This document shows, piece by piece, positions 56,514 to 64,000 of a stretch of 64,000 nucleotides of DNA (position 1 is the first letter of the stretch; every line of letters starts with the position of its first letter). The notes under the pieces were generated by a model. That model worked only from the letters and a program-made list of their open reading frames with translations, had not been told where the DNA came from and made no database searches. Location of the stretch: assembly GCF_036010665.1 (NCBI RefSeq), contig NZ_CP108581.1, positions 7,501-71,500 on the forward strand, written 5' to 3'. Source of the stretch: Microbispora sp. NBC_01189 (GTDB lineage: Bacteria > Actinomycetota > Actinomycetes > Streptosporangiales > Streptosporangiaceae). The position numbers and the translations under genes are program-made.

Positions 56514-57515
56514 TCACGGGGCGACGGGCTTGCGCGACGCGAGCACCACCCAGACCTGGCCCCGGGCGAACGGCATCGGCTTCCCGTCGGCCATGGTGTA
56601 GACGGTGCCCTCCTTCTCCGAGGCGCGCGACCACTTGACCCGGTACGCCTGGCCGTCCCGCAGGACCACCCCGGTGCCCTTGCCGACGGTGTGCACGAGC
56701 GGGGTGTAGCTCCCGGTGAAGTCGTGGAACTCCGAGCGGTCGGTCTTGACCCACTGCACGACGATCGTGGGCGCGCCCTGCTGGCCGCCCTCGGCGGCCA
56801 TGTCCTTCTCGCCGTCCTGCGTGACCAGCCAGCGCTTCTGGGCCTCCGACCAGGTGAAGGCGAAGCGCGCGGCGGGGTAGCGCACGTTGACCGTCTTCTG
56901 CGGCGTGCCCCCGGCGGGCGGCTCGTCGGAGAAGACGAACCCGATGTCCTTCGCCTTGGTCGCCTCCGGCGCCTTGGCCAGCAGTTTCCTGGGGCTGCCG
57001 ACCAGGTTGTACGGCGCGACCCGGCCGGGCGCGCGGACGTACGCGCCGGGCGCGCGACTGTCGGACACGTCGAACAGCGACGCCCGCTGGACGAAGGGGA
57101 TCATCTTCGTCTGCACGCCGGAGTAGGCGAGGGCGGGCTTGCCGAACACCGGCAGGATGTGCAGGTCGGAGATCCGGGCGCTGCGGACCGGCCCCACCTG
57201 CGCGGGGAGCTTGGAGGAGAAGATCGCCATGAGCCGGGTGAGCCCGCCCTCAACCTGCTCGACGTAGACGACGTCGGCGCTGCGCAGGCCCATCTGCGGC
57301 TTGCCCGCGTGGGTGTTCTCGATCTTCACGGCGAGGACCGGTCTTCGGGAGGCGACCGGGCGCCCGGTGAAGGGGTGTTCCGGAGGCGCGGTCGGCGACG
57401 GCGAGGCCACCGGGCTCGCGCCCTCCGACTGGGCGGCGGGCTTGTCGTCACCCGAGCACGCGGCTCCGGTGAGGACGACCGCCATGGCCAGTGTGAAGCC
57501 GATCCCTGCCCGCAC
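56514..57515 (-). CDS. DUF3048-family lipoprotein
   Basis: A 333-residue exported protein. The signal RAGIGFTLAMAVVLTGAACS carries the lipobox TGAAC, then a Ser/Pro linker. The body matches DUF3048 (YerB-like): RPVLAVKIENTHAGKPQMGL, DVVYVEQVEGGLTRLMAIFS, VGPVRSARISDLHILPVF and a C-terminal domain with TVNVRYPAARFAFTWSEAQK and GTGVVLRDGQAYRVKWSR. Function is unknown, possibly a cell-wall-associated or L,D-transpeptidase-like accessory. GTG 57515 has GGAGG 9 nt upstream; longer in-frame starts lack signal-peptide logic. Confidence 0.87.
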   Translation of the reverse strand: MRAGIGFTLAMAVVLTGAACSGDDKPAAQSEGASPVASPSPTAPPEHPFTGRPVASRRPVLAVKIENTHAGKPQMGLRSADVVYVEQVEGGLTRLMAIFSSKLPAQVGPVRSARISDLHILPVFGKPALAYSGVQTKMIPFVQRASLFDVSDSRAPGAYVRAPGRVAPYNLVGSPRKLLAKAPEATKAKDIGFVFSDEPPAGGTPQKTVNVRYPAARFAFTWSEAQKRWLVTQDGEKDMAAEGGQQGAPTIVVQWVKTDRSEFHDFTGSYTPLVHTVGKGTGVVLRDGQAYRVKWSRASEKEGTVYTMADGKPMPFARGQVWVVLASRKPVAP

Positions 57516-57646
57516 CGTCCCGCTCCTCCCGGTGGAGAGCCCCCGCCACCGGGCATGACGCGACCGGCACGCGGACCGTCGCCCAGCATGGCAATGAAAC
57601 GGCATGAGCTTACCGGGAATACCCCTGATGCCCGTCAAATAGCGAC

Positions 57647-58195
57647 TTATGCGGCCGTCAGGGCGTCCGGGGGCTCATCGTCGATGTCGAAGAACCGGGG
57701 CGGGTCGGTGTGCCCGGCGAGGTGCAGCGCGCGGGCCAGCCAGCGCCGCTGCGCCGTACGGGTGACCGCGGCGGCGTTGTTGTAGAACCGGCGCGAGTAG
57801 ACGACCTTGGCGACCGCCGTGTCCAGTTCCTCCAGCAGCGCCTCCCCGCTGGGGTGCTCCGCCAGCTTCTCGCGGAACCGCTCCTGGTCGACGACCACGC
57901 GCAGGGCCCGTGACAGGTCGCTCTCGGCGTGCTCGCGCTCGTCCGGGCCGGCCGTACGGGCCTCGTGGGCCGCGGCGGCGAGCACCAGGGAGGTGGCGGG
58001 GTCGAGGATGCGCGAGCCGGCCAGTTCCAGGCAGACGGCAGCGCGGCGCAGCAGCGCGGCGTCGAGGGCGGCCTGCGCGGTCTCCAGGCGGATGTGCAGC
58101 CGGTCGAGCCGCCCGGCCCGCCAGGAGACGTAGACGGCGAACAGCACGACGGCCACGAGGGCCACGGCCACCACGATGATCAGGGTCGAGGTCAC
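57647..58195 (-). CDS. Single-span membrane protein of unknown function (pimA operon)
   Basis: A 182-residue protein with an N-terminal membrane anchor (TLIIVVAVALVAVVLFAVYV) followed by an all-helical cytosolic part: RLHIRLETAQAALDAALLRR, LAAAAHEARTAGPDEREHAE, and YSRRFYNNAAAVTRTAQRRW near the end. The helical hairpin layout resembles LemA-type proteins, with the N-x-x-A-x-x-x-R pattern, but it is too diverged to be named. GTG 58195 overlaps the pimA stop (GTGA), so it is made with the PIM enzymes and may organise them at the membrane (inference). Confidence 0.8.
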   Translation of the reverse strand: MTSTLIIVVAVALVAVVLFAVYVSWRAGRLDRLHIRLETAQAALDAALLRRAAVCLELAGSRILDPATSLVLAAAAHEARTAGPDEREHAESDLSRALRVVVDQERFREKLAEHPSGEALLEELDTAVAKVVYSRRFYNNAAAVTRTAQRRWLARALHLAGHTDPPRFFDIDDEPPDALTAA

Positions 58196-59325
58196 GGCAG
58201 CGCGTCCTCCACGACTCCCGCCTCCGCGTGGGCGACCGTCTCGTACACCCGCACGACCTCCCGCGCGACCGTCGACCAGTCGTACTTCCACACGGCCTGG
58301 CGGGCCTCGTCGGAGAGCTTGGCCCGGCGCCCGGGGTCGTCCAGCAGCCGGGCCGCCTCCCGGGCCAGGGCGGCGGAGTCGCCGGTGGCGAACAGCGCCC
58401 CGGCCTGCCCCTCCCCCAGCACGCGCCGGAAGGCGGGGATGTCGCTCGCGAGGATCGGCGCCCCGGCCGACATGGCCTCGGTGAGCACGATGCCGAAGCT
58501 CTCCCCGCCGAGGTTGGGCGCGCAGAAGACGTCGACGGAGTGGTAGGCGCGCACCTTGTCGGCCTCGCTGACCATGCCGAGCAGCCCGACCCGGTCCCGG
58601 TACGGCTTGGGCACCCGAGCGAGCACGTCGCCGGGGTCCCCCGGGCCGGCGACCAGCAGCCGCAGCGCGGGCCGTTCGGCGGCGAGCGCGGCGAACGCCT
58701 CCAGCAGCACGGGCAGGCCCTTGCGCGGCTCGTCCATCCGCCCGAGGAACCCGATCACGTTGCCGTCCGGGCCCCAGCCCGGCAGTGCCTCGCCCTCGGC
58801 GTACCGGCGCACGGTCACGCCGTTCGGGATCAGCACCGCGTCGCCGCCGAGGTGCTCGACCAGTGTCTTGCGGGCGGCGTCGGAGACCGCGATCCTGCCC
58901 GTGATCTTCTCCAGCGCGCTCTGCAGCATCGGCGCGGCCACGGACATCGCCCGCGAGCGCTCGTAGGAGGCGTGGAACGTCGCCACGATCGGCCCCTTGG
59001 CCACCCAGCAGGCGAGCACCCCGAGCGACGGCACGCCGGGCTCGTGCACGTGCAGCACGTCGAACCCGCCCTCCCTGATCCACTTGCGCACCCGGTTCGC
59101 CGACAGGAAGCCGAACGCCAGGCGGGCCACCGAGCCGTTGTACGGCACGGGCACGGCGCGGCCGGCGGAGGTCACGTACGCCGGCAGTTCGGCGTCCTCG
59201 GCGGCGGGGGTGATGACGGACACCTCGTGCCCGTCCTCGATCAGCGCCTCGGCGAGATCTCTGATGTGCGCCTGCACGCCCCCGGGAACCTCCCAGGTGT
59301 ACGGGCAGACGATGCCGACCCTCAC
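58192..59325 (-). CDS. pimA: Phosphatidyl-myo-inositol mannosyltransferase PimA
   Basis: GT4 (GT-B fold) enzyme that adds the first mannose from GDP-mannose to phosphatidylinositol at the inner membrane face; 377 residues. MRVGIVCPYTWEVPGGVQAH has the Gly-rich donor-side loop, AVPVPYNGSVARLAFG the membrane/acceptor region, FDVLHVHEPGVPSLGVLACW the conserved HEP, FLGRMDEPRKGLPVLLEAF the donor-binding Arg/Lys, and CAPNLGGESFGIVLTEAMSA the ESFGxxxxE motif. These match mycobacterial PimA closely. GTG 59325 overlaps the patA stop (GTGA). The pgsA-patA-pimA order confirms the pathway. Confidence 0.93.
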   Translation of the reverse strand: MRVGIVCPYTWEVPGGVQAHIRDLAEALIEDGHEVSVITPAAEDAELPAYVTSAGRAVPVPYNGSVARLAFGFLSANRVRKWIREGGFDVLHVHEPGVPSLGVLACWVAKGPIVATFHASYERSRAMSVAAPMLQSALEKITGRIAVSDAARKTLVEHLGGDAVLIPNGVTVRRYAEGEALPGWGPDGNVIGFLGRMDEPRKGLPVLLEAFAALAAERPALRLLVAGPGDPGDVLARVPKPYRDRVGLLGMVSEADKVRAYHSVDVFCAPNLGGESFGIVLTEAMSAGAPILASDIPAFRRVLGEGQAGALFATGDSAALAREAARLLDDPGRRAKLSDEARQAVWKYDWSTVAREVVRVYETVAHAEAGVVEDALP

Positions 59326-60350
59326 GGCCCGGCCCCGGCGGGTGGTCCGGCGGGTGGTCCGGCCAGGGGCTCGGCGGGGGGCTCGGCGGGTGATTCGGCG
59401 TCGTCGAGCCAGACGCGCTGGAGCATGTGCCAGTCCTCCGGGTGCTCGGCGATGCCCTTCTCGAAGACCGCCGCCATGGCCTGGGTCATGACGGCGACCT
59501 TCTCCTGCCGGGTCCCCTCGGACGGCACCGGGACCTCCTCGTGTATCCGGATGCCCCAGCCGTCCTCCTCGAACCACAGCACGGCCGGCAGCAGCGCGGC
59601 GCCGGTCTGGAGGGCCAGCAGCGCGGGCCCGGCGACCATCCGGGTCCGCGCGCCGAAGAACTCGACCTCGATCCCGCGTTCGGTCAGGTCGCGCTCGGCG
59701 GGCAGGCAGACGGGGCGGCCCTCGCGCAGGCGCTTGGCGAGCGTGCCGAACGCCATGGCGCTGCCGCCGCCCTTGGCGGTGAGCGGCAGCACCTCCATGC
59801 CGAGGCTTTCGCGGTAGGCCACGAACCGCTCGAACAGCGACTCCGGCTTCAGCCGCTCGGCCACGGTGGTGAAGGGGTGGCCCATGTGCACCAGCCAGGC
59901 CCCGCCGAGGTCGTAGTTGCCCATGTGGGGCAGCGCGATCACCACTCCCCTGCCCCGGGCGAGGTTGTCGAAGATGCCCTCGGCGCCGATGAACCGGGTG
60001 CCCTCGAGGATCCGCTCACGGGTGTAGGCGGTGAAGCGGAACGACTCCATCCAGTACCGGAAGTAGGAGCGCATGCCCGCCCGGCTCAGGTCCCGTACGG
60101 CGGGGTCCCCGGGGTCCGCGCCGACGACCCGGGCCAGGTTGGCCTCCAGCCGGCGCACGGACCGGCCACGCCTGCGCCACAGCCGGTCGGCGAGCACCCG
60201 GAAGAACCAGGAGGCCGCCCGCTCCGGCACGTGGCGCACCACCGCCCAGCCGGCGGTGTACGCGGCCGCGACCGCCCGGTCGGCGAGCGGCGTCCCGCCG
60301 GGCCGCGGTCGGCGCGGGGGTGGGCCGGGCGGGCCGCCCGTCTCGCTCAT
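59322..60350 (-). CDS. patA: Phosphatidylinositol mannoside acyltransferase
   Basis: Membrane-associated acyltransferase of the HtrB/LpxL (LPLAT) superfamily that acylates the mannose of PIM; 342 residues. The catalytic HxxxxD is VIALPHMGNYDLGGAWL (near residue 137). FTTVAERLKPESLFERFVAY, VCLPAERDLTERGIEVEFFG (Glu motif) and PEDWHMLQRVW near the end are further family blocks. The first 25 residues and the Pro/Ala tail are low complexity. ATG 60350 overlaps the pgsA stop (ATGA). The LpxL-like alternative is unlikely because Gram-positives make no lipid A. Confidence 0.92.
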   Translation of the reverse strand: MSETGGPPGPPPRRPRPGGTPLADRAVAAAYTAGWAVVRHVPERAASWFFRVLADRLWRRRGRSVRRLEANLARVVGADPGDPAVRDLSRAGMRSYFRYWMESFRFTAYTRERILEGTRFIGAEGIFDNLARGRGVVIALPHMGNYDLGGAWLVHMGHPFTTVAERLKPESLFERFVAYRESLGMEVLPLTAKGGGSAMAFGTLAKRLREGRPVCLPAERDLTERGIEVEFFGARTRMVAGPALLALQTGAALLPAVLWFEEDGWGIRIHEEVPVPSEGTRQEKVAVMTQAMAAVFEKGIAEHPEDWHMLQRVWLDDAESPAEPPAEPLAGPPAGPPAGAGP

Positions 60351-60952
60351 CTGTCCACCGCCTGTCTGTAGACGTGCACCATCCGCTGGACCACCGTGAC
60401 GGCGCTGGCCGCGGCGAGCAGCCAGAGCCCGGCCGCCAGGATGTACGGCACGCCGAGGCCGGACAGGCCGGCCGCGACGAGCACGACCACCAGGCGCTCC
60501 CCCCGCTCGGCGATGCCGACGTTCGCGGTCATGCCGAGCCCCTCGGCCCTGGCCTTGGCGTAGGAGACCAATGCTCCCGCGGCCAGGCAGAAGAGCGCGA
60601 CGGCCGCGAGGACGATCTCGGGCTCGTCCTCGAGGACGAAGTGGAGGATCAGCCCGGAGAAGATCGAGGCGTCGCCGAGGCGGTCGAGTGTGGAGTCGAG
60701 GAAGGCGCCCCACGTGCTCCCCTTGCCCGTCATCCGGGCGAGCACCCCGTCGAGGGCGTCGGCGAGCACGAAGAACGTGATGACGAGTGATCCCAGGAAC
60801 AGATGCCCGGACGGGTAGAAGACGAGGGCCGAGGCCACCACTCCGAGCGTGCCGATCGTGGTGATCACATCGGGCGAGATCCCGCGGCGGGCGAGGGCCC
60901 GTCCCAGGGGGGTCATGACTCGGGTGACGGCGGGGCGCAGGATGTTCAACAT
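60347..60952 (-). CDS. pgsA: Phosphatidylinositol phosphate synthase (CDP-alcohol phosphatidyltransferase)
   Basis: Integral membrane enzyme joining CDP-diacylglycerol and inositol phosphate, the entry to PI and PIM; 201 residues with about six hydrophobic helices. The family signature DG-x2-AR-x8-G-x3-D-x3-D is met by DALDGVLARMTGKGSTWGAF then LDSTLDR. It begins MLNILRPAVTRVMTPLGRAL at ATG 60952; an in-frame ATG seven codons upstream (60973) is possible but family members start at MLN. It is the first gene of the pgsA-patA-pimA run and divergent from EF-G2. The 268-bp divergent gap shows no clear promoter. Confidence 0.92.
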   Translation of the reverse strand: MLNILRPAVTRVMTPLGRALARRGISPDVITTIGTLGVVASALVFYPSGHLFLGSLVITFFVLADALDGVLARMTGKGSTWGAFLDSTLDRLGDASIFSGLILHFVLEDEPEIVLAAVALFCLAAGALVSYAKARAEGLGMTANVGIAERGERLVVVLVAAGLSGLGVPYILAAGLWLLAAASAVTVVQRMVHVYRQAVDR

Positions 60953-61220
60953 CGCCGTCCGATCGTAGGCCATGGAGGGCCGCCGCACCCCGCAAGCACA
61001 TTCGCCGAAAAGTCTTGTGATATGCGCCACATGGGTAAAGGGTGAAGAGCACGCGCCCGCAGGACCGCACGGAGATGACGCGGAGGTGAACCCCGTCGTG
61101 TGATCGGTCGTGTGGTCGTGAGAGGGCGGGCCCCCGGGCGCGGGACAGCGACGGCACGAGCGGCCGGCGCGGGGCGCGTCCGTGCGCCCCCTCCCCGCCG
61201 CTCCGAGGTTGGGAGGCGAT

Positions 61221-63356
61221 GTGGCCGAAAGATCAACCGGCGCGACAACAGGGGCCGCGGGCAGGGCACCCGTGGCCGATCGGCCGGACATGGTGCGCAA
61301 TGTCGTGCTGGTCGGCCATTCCGGAGCCGGGAAGACGACCCTGATCGAGGCGCTGCTCGCGGAGACGGGCACGGTGCAGCGCCCCGGCCGGGTCGAGGAC
61401 GGCACGACGGTCAGCGACTTCGACGAGGTGGAGGTGCGCCAGCAGCGCTCGGTGAACCTGTCGGTCGCGCCCGTCGTCCACAACGGCATCAAGGTCAACC
61501 TGTTGGACACCCCGGGGTACGCGGACTTCGTCGGCGACCTGAGGGCCGGGCTGCGCGCCGCGGACGCCGCGCTGTTCGTCGTGTCGGCCGTCGAGGGCGT
61601 CGACGGGCTCACCCGGATGATCTGGGACGAGTGCGCGCTCGTCGGCATGCCGCGCGCGGTGGTGATCAGCAAGATCGACCACCAGCGGGCCAACTTCGAC
61701 GAGGTCCTCGCCACCTGCCAGGACGCGTTCGGCGACGGCGTGGCGCCGCTTTATCTGCCGGTGGACGGCACCGGGCTGCTCGGCCTGCTGTCGCAGCGGC
61801 TGTTCGACTACGGCGGAGGCCGCAGGACGGAGCGGGAGCCGGGCGCGGACCAGCTCGCGCTCGTCGAGCAGTACCGCGGCGACCTCATCGAGGGGATCAT
61901 CCAGGAGAGCGAGGACGAGTCCCTGATGGACCGCTACCTCTCCGGGGAGACGATCGACACCAAGGTGCTCATCGACGACCTGGAGAAGGCGGTGGCCCGG
62001 GGCAGCTTCTACCCGGTGCTCGCCACAGCGCCCGGCGTCGGCACGCTGGAGCTCCTGGAGATCGTCACGCAGGGCTTCCCCTCGCCCCTGGAGCACCCGA
62101 TGCCGCACGTCACCGGGATCGACGGCAAGCCCTGCAAGGAGATCACCGCCGACCCGGACGGCCCGCTGGTGGCGGAGGTCGTCAAGACGACCAGCGATCC
62201 GTACGTCGGGCGGATCAGCCTGGTCCGGGTCTTCTCCGGCACGCTGCGGCCCGACATGACGGTCCACGTCTCCGGCCACGGCCTGGCCGACCGGGGCCAC
62301 GAGGACCACGACGTCGACGAGCGGGTGGGCGCGCTGTCCTCACCCCTCGGCAAACTGCAGCGGACGGTGGGCAAGTGCGTCGCCGGCGACGTCTGCGCGG
62401 TCGCCAAGCTGTCGCGTACGGAGACCGGCGACACGCTCTCCGGCAAGGACGAGCCGCTGCTGGTCGAGGCGTGGACCATGCCCGACCCGCTGCTACCGGT
62501 CGCGATCCGGGCGAGGTCGAAGGCCGACGAGGACAAGCTGAGCCAGGCCCTCGGCCGTCTCGTCGCCGAGGACCCGACGCTGCGGCTGGAGAACAACGCC
62601 GAGACCCGTCAGCTCGTGCTGTGGTGCATGGGCGAGGCGCACTCCGACGTCCTGCTCGACCGCCTGGCCAAGCGGCACGGCGTGGAGGTCGAGAAGGTCG
62701 GCCTGCGGGTGCCGCTGCGCGAGACGTTCGGCGGCCGGGCGCAGGCCATGGGGCGCAACGTCAAGCAGACCGGCGGCCACGGGCAGTACGCCGTCTGCCA
62801 CATCGAGGTCGAGCCGCTGCCGTCGGGCGGCGGGTTCGAGTTCGTCGACAAGATCGTGGGCGGGGTGGTCCCGCGGCAGTTCATCCCGTCGGTCGAGAAG
62901 GGCGTGCGGGCGCAGATGGAACGCGGGGTCGTCGCCGGCTACCCGATGGTCGACATCCGCGTCACGCTCTACGACGGCAAGGCCCACTCGGTCGACTCCT
63001 CCGACATGGCCTTCCAGATCGCCGGCCAGCTCGCGCTCAGGGAGGCCGCGGCCAAGGTGGCCACGCACCTGCTCGAACCCGTGGACGAGGTCGCGGTGCT
63101 GGTGCCCGACGACTACGTCGGCGCCGTGATGTCCGATCTGTCCTCCCGCCGGGGCAGGGTGCTCGGCACCGAGCCGGTCGGCACGGGCCGCACGCTGGTG
63201 CGCGCCGAGGCCCCGCAGCTGGAGATCACCCGGTACGCCGTCGACCTGCGCTCGCTGTCCCACGGGACGGGCACGTTCACCCGTTCCTTCCTGCGGTACG
63301 AGCCGCTGCCCGCGCACCTGGTCGACAAGGTGGCCGGGGCGGGCGAGCACGACTAG
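61221..63356 (+). CDS. Elongation factor G-like protein (EF-G2)
   Basis: Five-domain translational GTPase paralogue, 711 residues. G1 is GHSGAGKTT (32-40), G3 DTPGYADFVGDLRAGLRAAD, and G4 VVISKIDHQRANFDE, with SKID instead of the canonical NKxD. The G2 region reads RQQRSVNLSVAP rather than the RGITI of true EF-G. Domain IV has QTGGHGQYAVCHIEVEPLPS and KIVGGVVPRQFIPSVEKGV, and domain V SLSHGTGTFTRSFLRYEPLP. Such altered switch motifs are typical of actinobacterial EF-G2, for which GTPase or translocation activity is doubtful. GTG 61221 has GGGAGG 4 nt upstream. Confidence 0.9.
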   Translation: MAERSTGATTGAAGRAPVADRPDMVRNVVLVGHSGAGKTTLIEALLAETGTVQRPGRVEDGTTVSDFDEVEVRQQRSVNLSVAPVVHNGIKVNLLDTPGYADFVGDLRAGLRAADAALFVVSAVEGVDGLTRMIWDECALVGMPRAVVISKIDHQRANFDEVLATCQDAFGDGVAPLYLPVDGTGLLGLLSQRLFDYGGGRRTEREPGADQLALVEQYRGDLIEGIIQESEDESLMDRYLSGETIDTKVLIDDLEKAVARGSFYPVLATAPGVGTLELLEIVTQGFPSPLEHPMPHVTGIDGKPCKEITADPDGPLVAEVVKTTSDPYVGRISLVRVFSGTLRPDMTVHVSGHGLADRGHEDHDVDERVGALSSPLGKLQRTVGKCVAGDVCAVAKLSRTETGDTLSGKDEPLLVEAWTMPDPLLPVAIRARSKADEDKLSQALGRLVAEDPTLRLENNAETRQLVLWCMGEAHSDVLLDRLAKRHGVEVEKVGLRVPLRETFGGRAQAMGRNVKQTGGHGQYAVCHIEVEPLPSGGGFEFVDKIVGGVVPRQFIPSVEKGVRAQMERGVVAGYPMVDIRVTLYDGKAHSVDSSDMAFQIAGQLALREAAAKVATHLLEPVDEVAVLVPDDYVGAVMSDLSSRRGRVLGTEPVGTGRTLVRAEAPQLEITRYAVDLRSLSHGTGTFTRSFLRYEPLPAHLVDKVAGAGEHD

Positions 63357-63363
63357 GCCCGTA

Positions 63364-63400
63364 CCGGACGGCGCTCCGGCGACAACCGGACGGCGCTCCG
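63364..63400. repeat. Two 15-bp direct repeats after EF-G2
   Basis: CCGGACGGCGCTCCG occurs at 63364-63378 and 63386-63400 (period 22), in the transcript tail just before the terminator. Confidence 0.7.
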
Positions 63401-63418
63401 ACGAGATCACATAGGGAC

Positions 63419-63447
63419 GCCCGGCGGCACGCCTCCCGCCGCCGGGC
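63419..63447 (+). terminator. Terminator-like hairpin after EF-G2
   Basis: GCCCGGCGGC and GCCGCCGGGC form a perfect 10-bp stem with a 9-nt loop, 62 nt past the EF-G2 stop. Confidence 0.7.
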
Positions 63448-63745
63448 TCCCGCCCCGCCCGAACCGGCGCGAGGCGTACGGATGTCACCAATCCGCCTCA
63501 GAACCATTCCCCCGCGTCCCGGCGGCCCCTCGCCGGGCCGGGACGGGCCGCGTCCCCGCCGGACGGGCCGTTCGCGCAGCTCATCCGAGCCGCCGGGTTT
63601 GGCCGTACGGCCCCTCGGGGAGCCTCACGACGTGTCCCGCGTCACATCCGCATCACAAGTGCGTTTCTTTTTTTCTGGCTAAACCGCTCTTATGCCGATG
63701 TAAGACTGGTCGCCGGACTTACCGGCAAATCGGAGGGGCAGCCAC

Positions 63746-64000
63746 GTGACCGAGCGGAGACAGGTCGTCCGCCCGTTGATCGCCACCACCGTCATCGCCG
63801 CCGCCGCGATCGGCGCCGCCTACACGTTCGGCCCCGGGGCCCAGGCCGAGAAGATCGGCAACACGGCGAACGCGAAGGACGCGCGGAACCAGGTGGTGAA
63901 GGCGGAGACGCTGACGGCGACGGGCGCCTGCGCGACCAGCGCGAAATATCCCAAGCGCCAGCTCCGCGGTGTCTGGATCGCGACCGTGCACAACGTCGAC
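63746..64000 (+). CDS. Secreted glycoside hydrolase-like protein (GHL10/DUF187 type), partial
   Basis: Only the first 85 codons are in the window. GTG 63746 has GGAGGGG 7 nt upstream. The translation begins VTERRQVVRPLIATTVIAAA, a basic n-region and hydrophobic core suited to a Sec signal peptide, with cleavage likely near GAQA (residue 34). After a polar spacer comes KYPKRQLRGVWIATVHNVD, which matches the start of the GHL10/YngK-like barrel (typically LRGVWIATVxNIDWP). A secreted hydrolase acting on a glycan is therefore likely; the catalytic residues are beyond base 64000. Confidence 0.75.
   Translation, partial: MTERRQVVRPLIATTVIAAAAIGAAYTFGPGAQAEKIGNTANAKDARNQVVKAETLTATGACATSAKYPKRQLRGVWIATVHNVD

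Larger units (their letters stand above)
63357..63745. other. Intergenic region, 389 bp
   Basis: No gene is seen. It holds a 15-bp direct repeat (63364-63400), the EF-G2 terminator (63419-63447), and near 63662-63710 an AT-richer stretch with an eight-T run and TATGCC/TAAGAC hexamers that may be the promoter of the following hydrolase. The stretch 63450-63650 shows nothing recognised. Confidence 0.55.

Overview
This window is 64 kb of very GC-rich DNA (I estimate about 70% or more by eye). It has dense, mostly minus-strand genes, many GTG and TTG starts, and many 1-4 base start/stop overlaps. Gene content points to a filamentous actinomycete: an argCJBDFR cluster, the block pgsA-patA-pimA ... 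pdxS ... pdxT-yebC-ruvCAB-yajC-secDF-apt-relA, an EF-G2 paralogue, secreted carbohydrate-active enzymes, and Eis-like and PhoD-like proteins. Streptosporangiales is my best guess, but that is inference. I saw no tRNA, rRNA, CRISPR array, insertion sequence or prophage; this is a chromosomal core region with a few accessory insertions.

Layout: 1-8.1 kb is arginine biosynthesis on the minus strand (argC-J-B-D-F-R, then argH and a cut-off DNA-3-methyladenine glycosylase), with ARG-box-like palindromes before argC. 8.2-9.9 kb is an acyl-CoA ligase behind a TetR-type palindrome. 10.2-12.7 kb holds two tandem secreted polysaccharide deacetylases with almost identical catalytic DNA but different carbohydrate-binding modules. 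12.9-16.9 kb holds a Uma2-family protein and a secreted penicillin-acylase-like enzyme with an F5/8 C domain. 17-24.5 kb is translation: pheT, pheS, an orphan PAS histidine kinase, an rRNA methyltransferase, and infC-rpmI-rplT behind a leader that looks like a complete attenuator. 24.5-33.6 kb runs aroE, two mltG paralogues, ruvX, alaS, two small membrane proteins, rarA and a DUF2231 protein. 33.7-40.9 kb has two extracytoplasmic cyclophilins around aspS, hisS and a metallo-hydrolase, then a DUF349 protein. 41-52.9 kb is relA, apt, secF, secD, yajC, ruvB, ruvA, ruvC, an Eis-like acetyltransferase, yebC and pdxT. 52.9-57.5 kb holds a MarR regulator, a Tat-exported PhoD, pdxS and a DUF3048 lipoprotein. 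57.6-61 kb is a phosphatidylinositol mannoside block (membrane protein, pimA, patA, pgsA). 61.2-64 kb has EF-G2 and the start of a GHL10-type glycoside hydrolase.

The most striking signal is the infC leader (24256-24313): a five-codon leader ORF with its own Shine-Dalgarno sequence lies in a 10-bp terminator hairpin with a U-tract, a mutually exclusive 9-bp antiterminator follows, and infC itself appears to start at ATC. Next are the deacetylase duplication with module swap and a localised patch of divergence, and several short tandem repeats in promoter regions (before mltG, phoD, pdxS and the Eis-like gene). All functions are read from motifs and gene order; no database search was possible.
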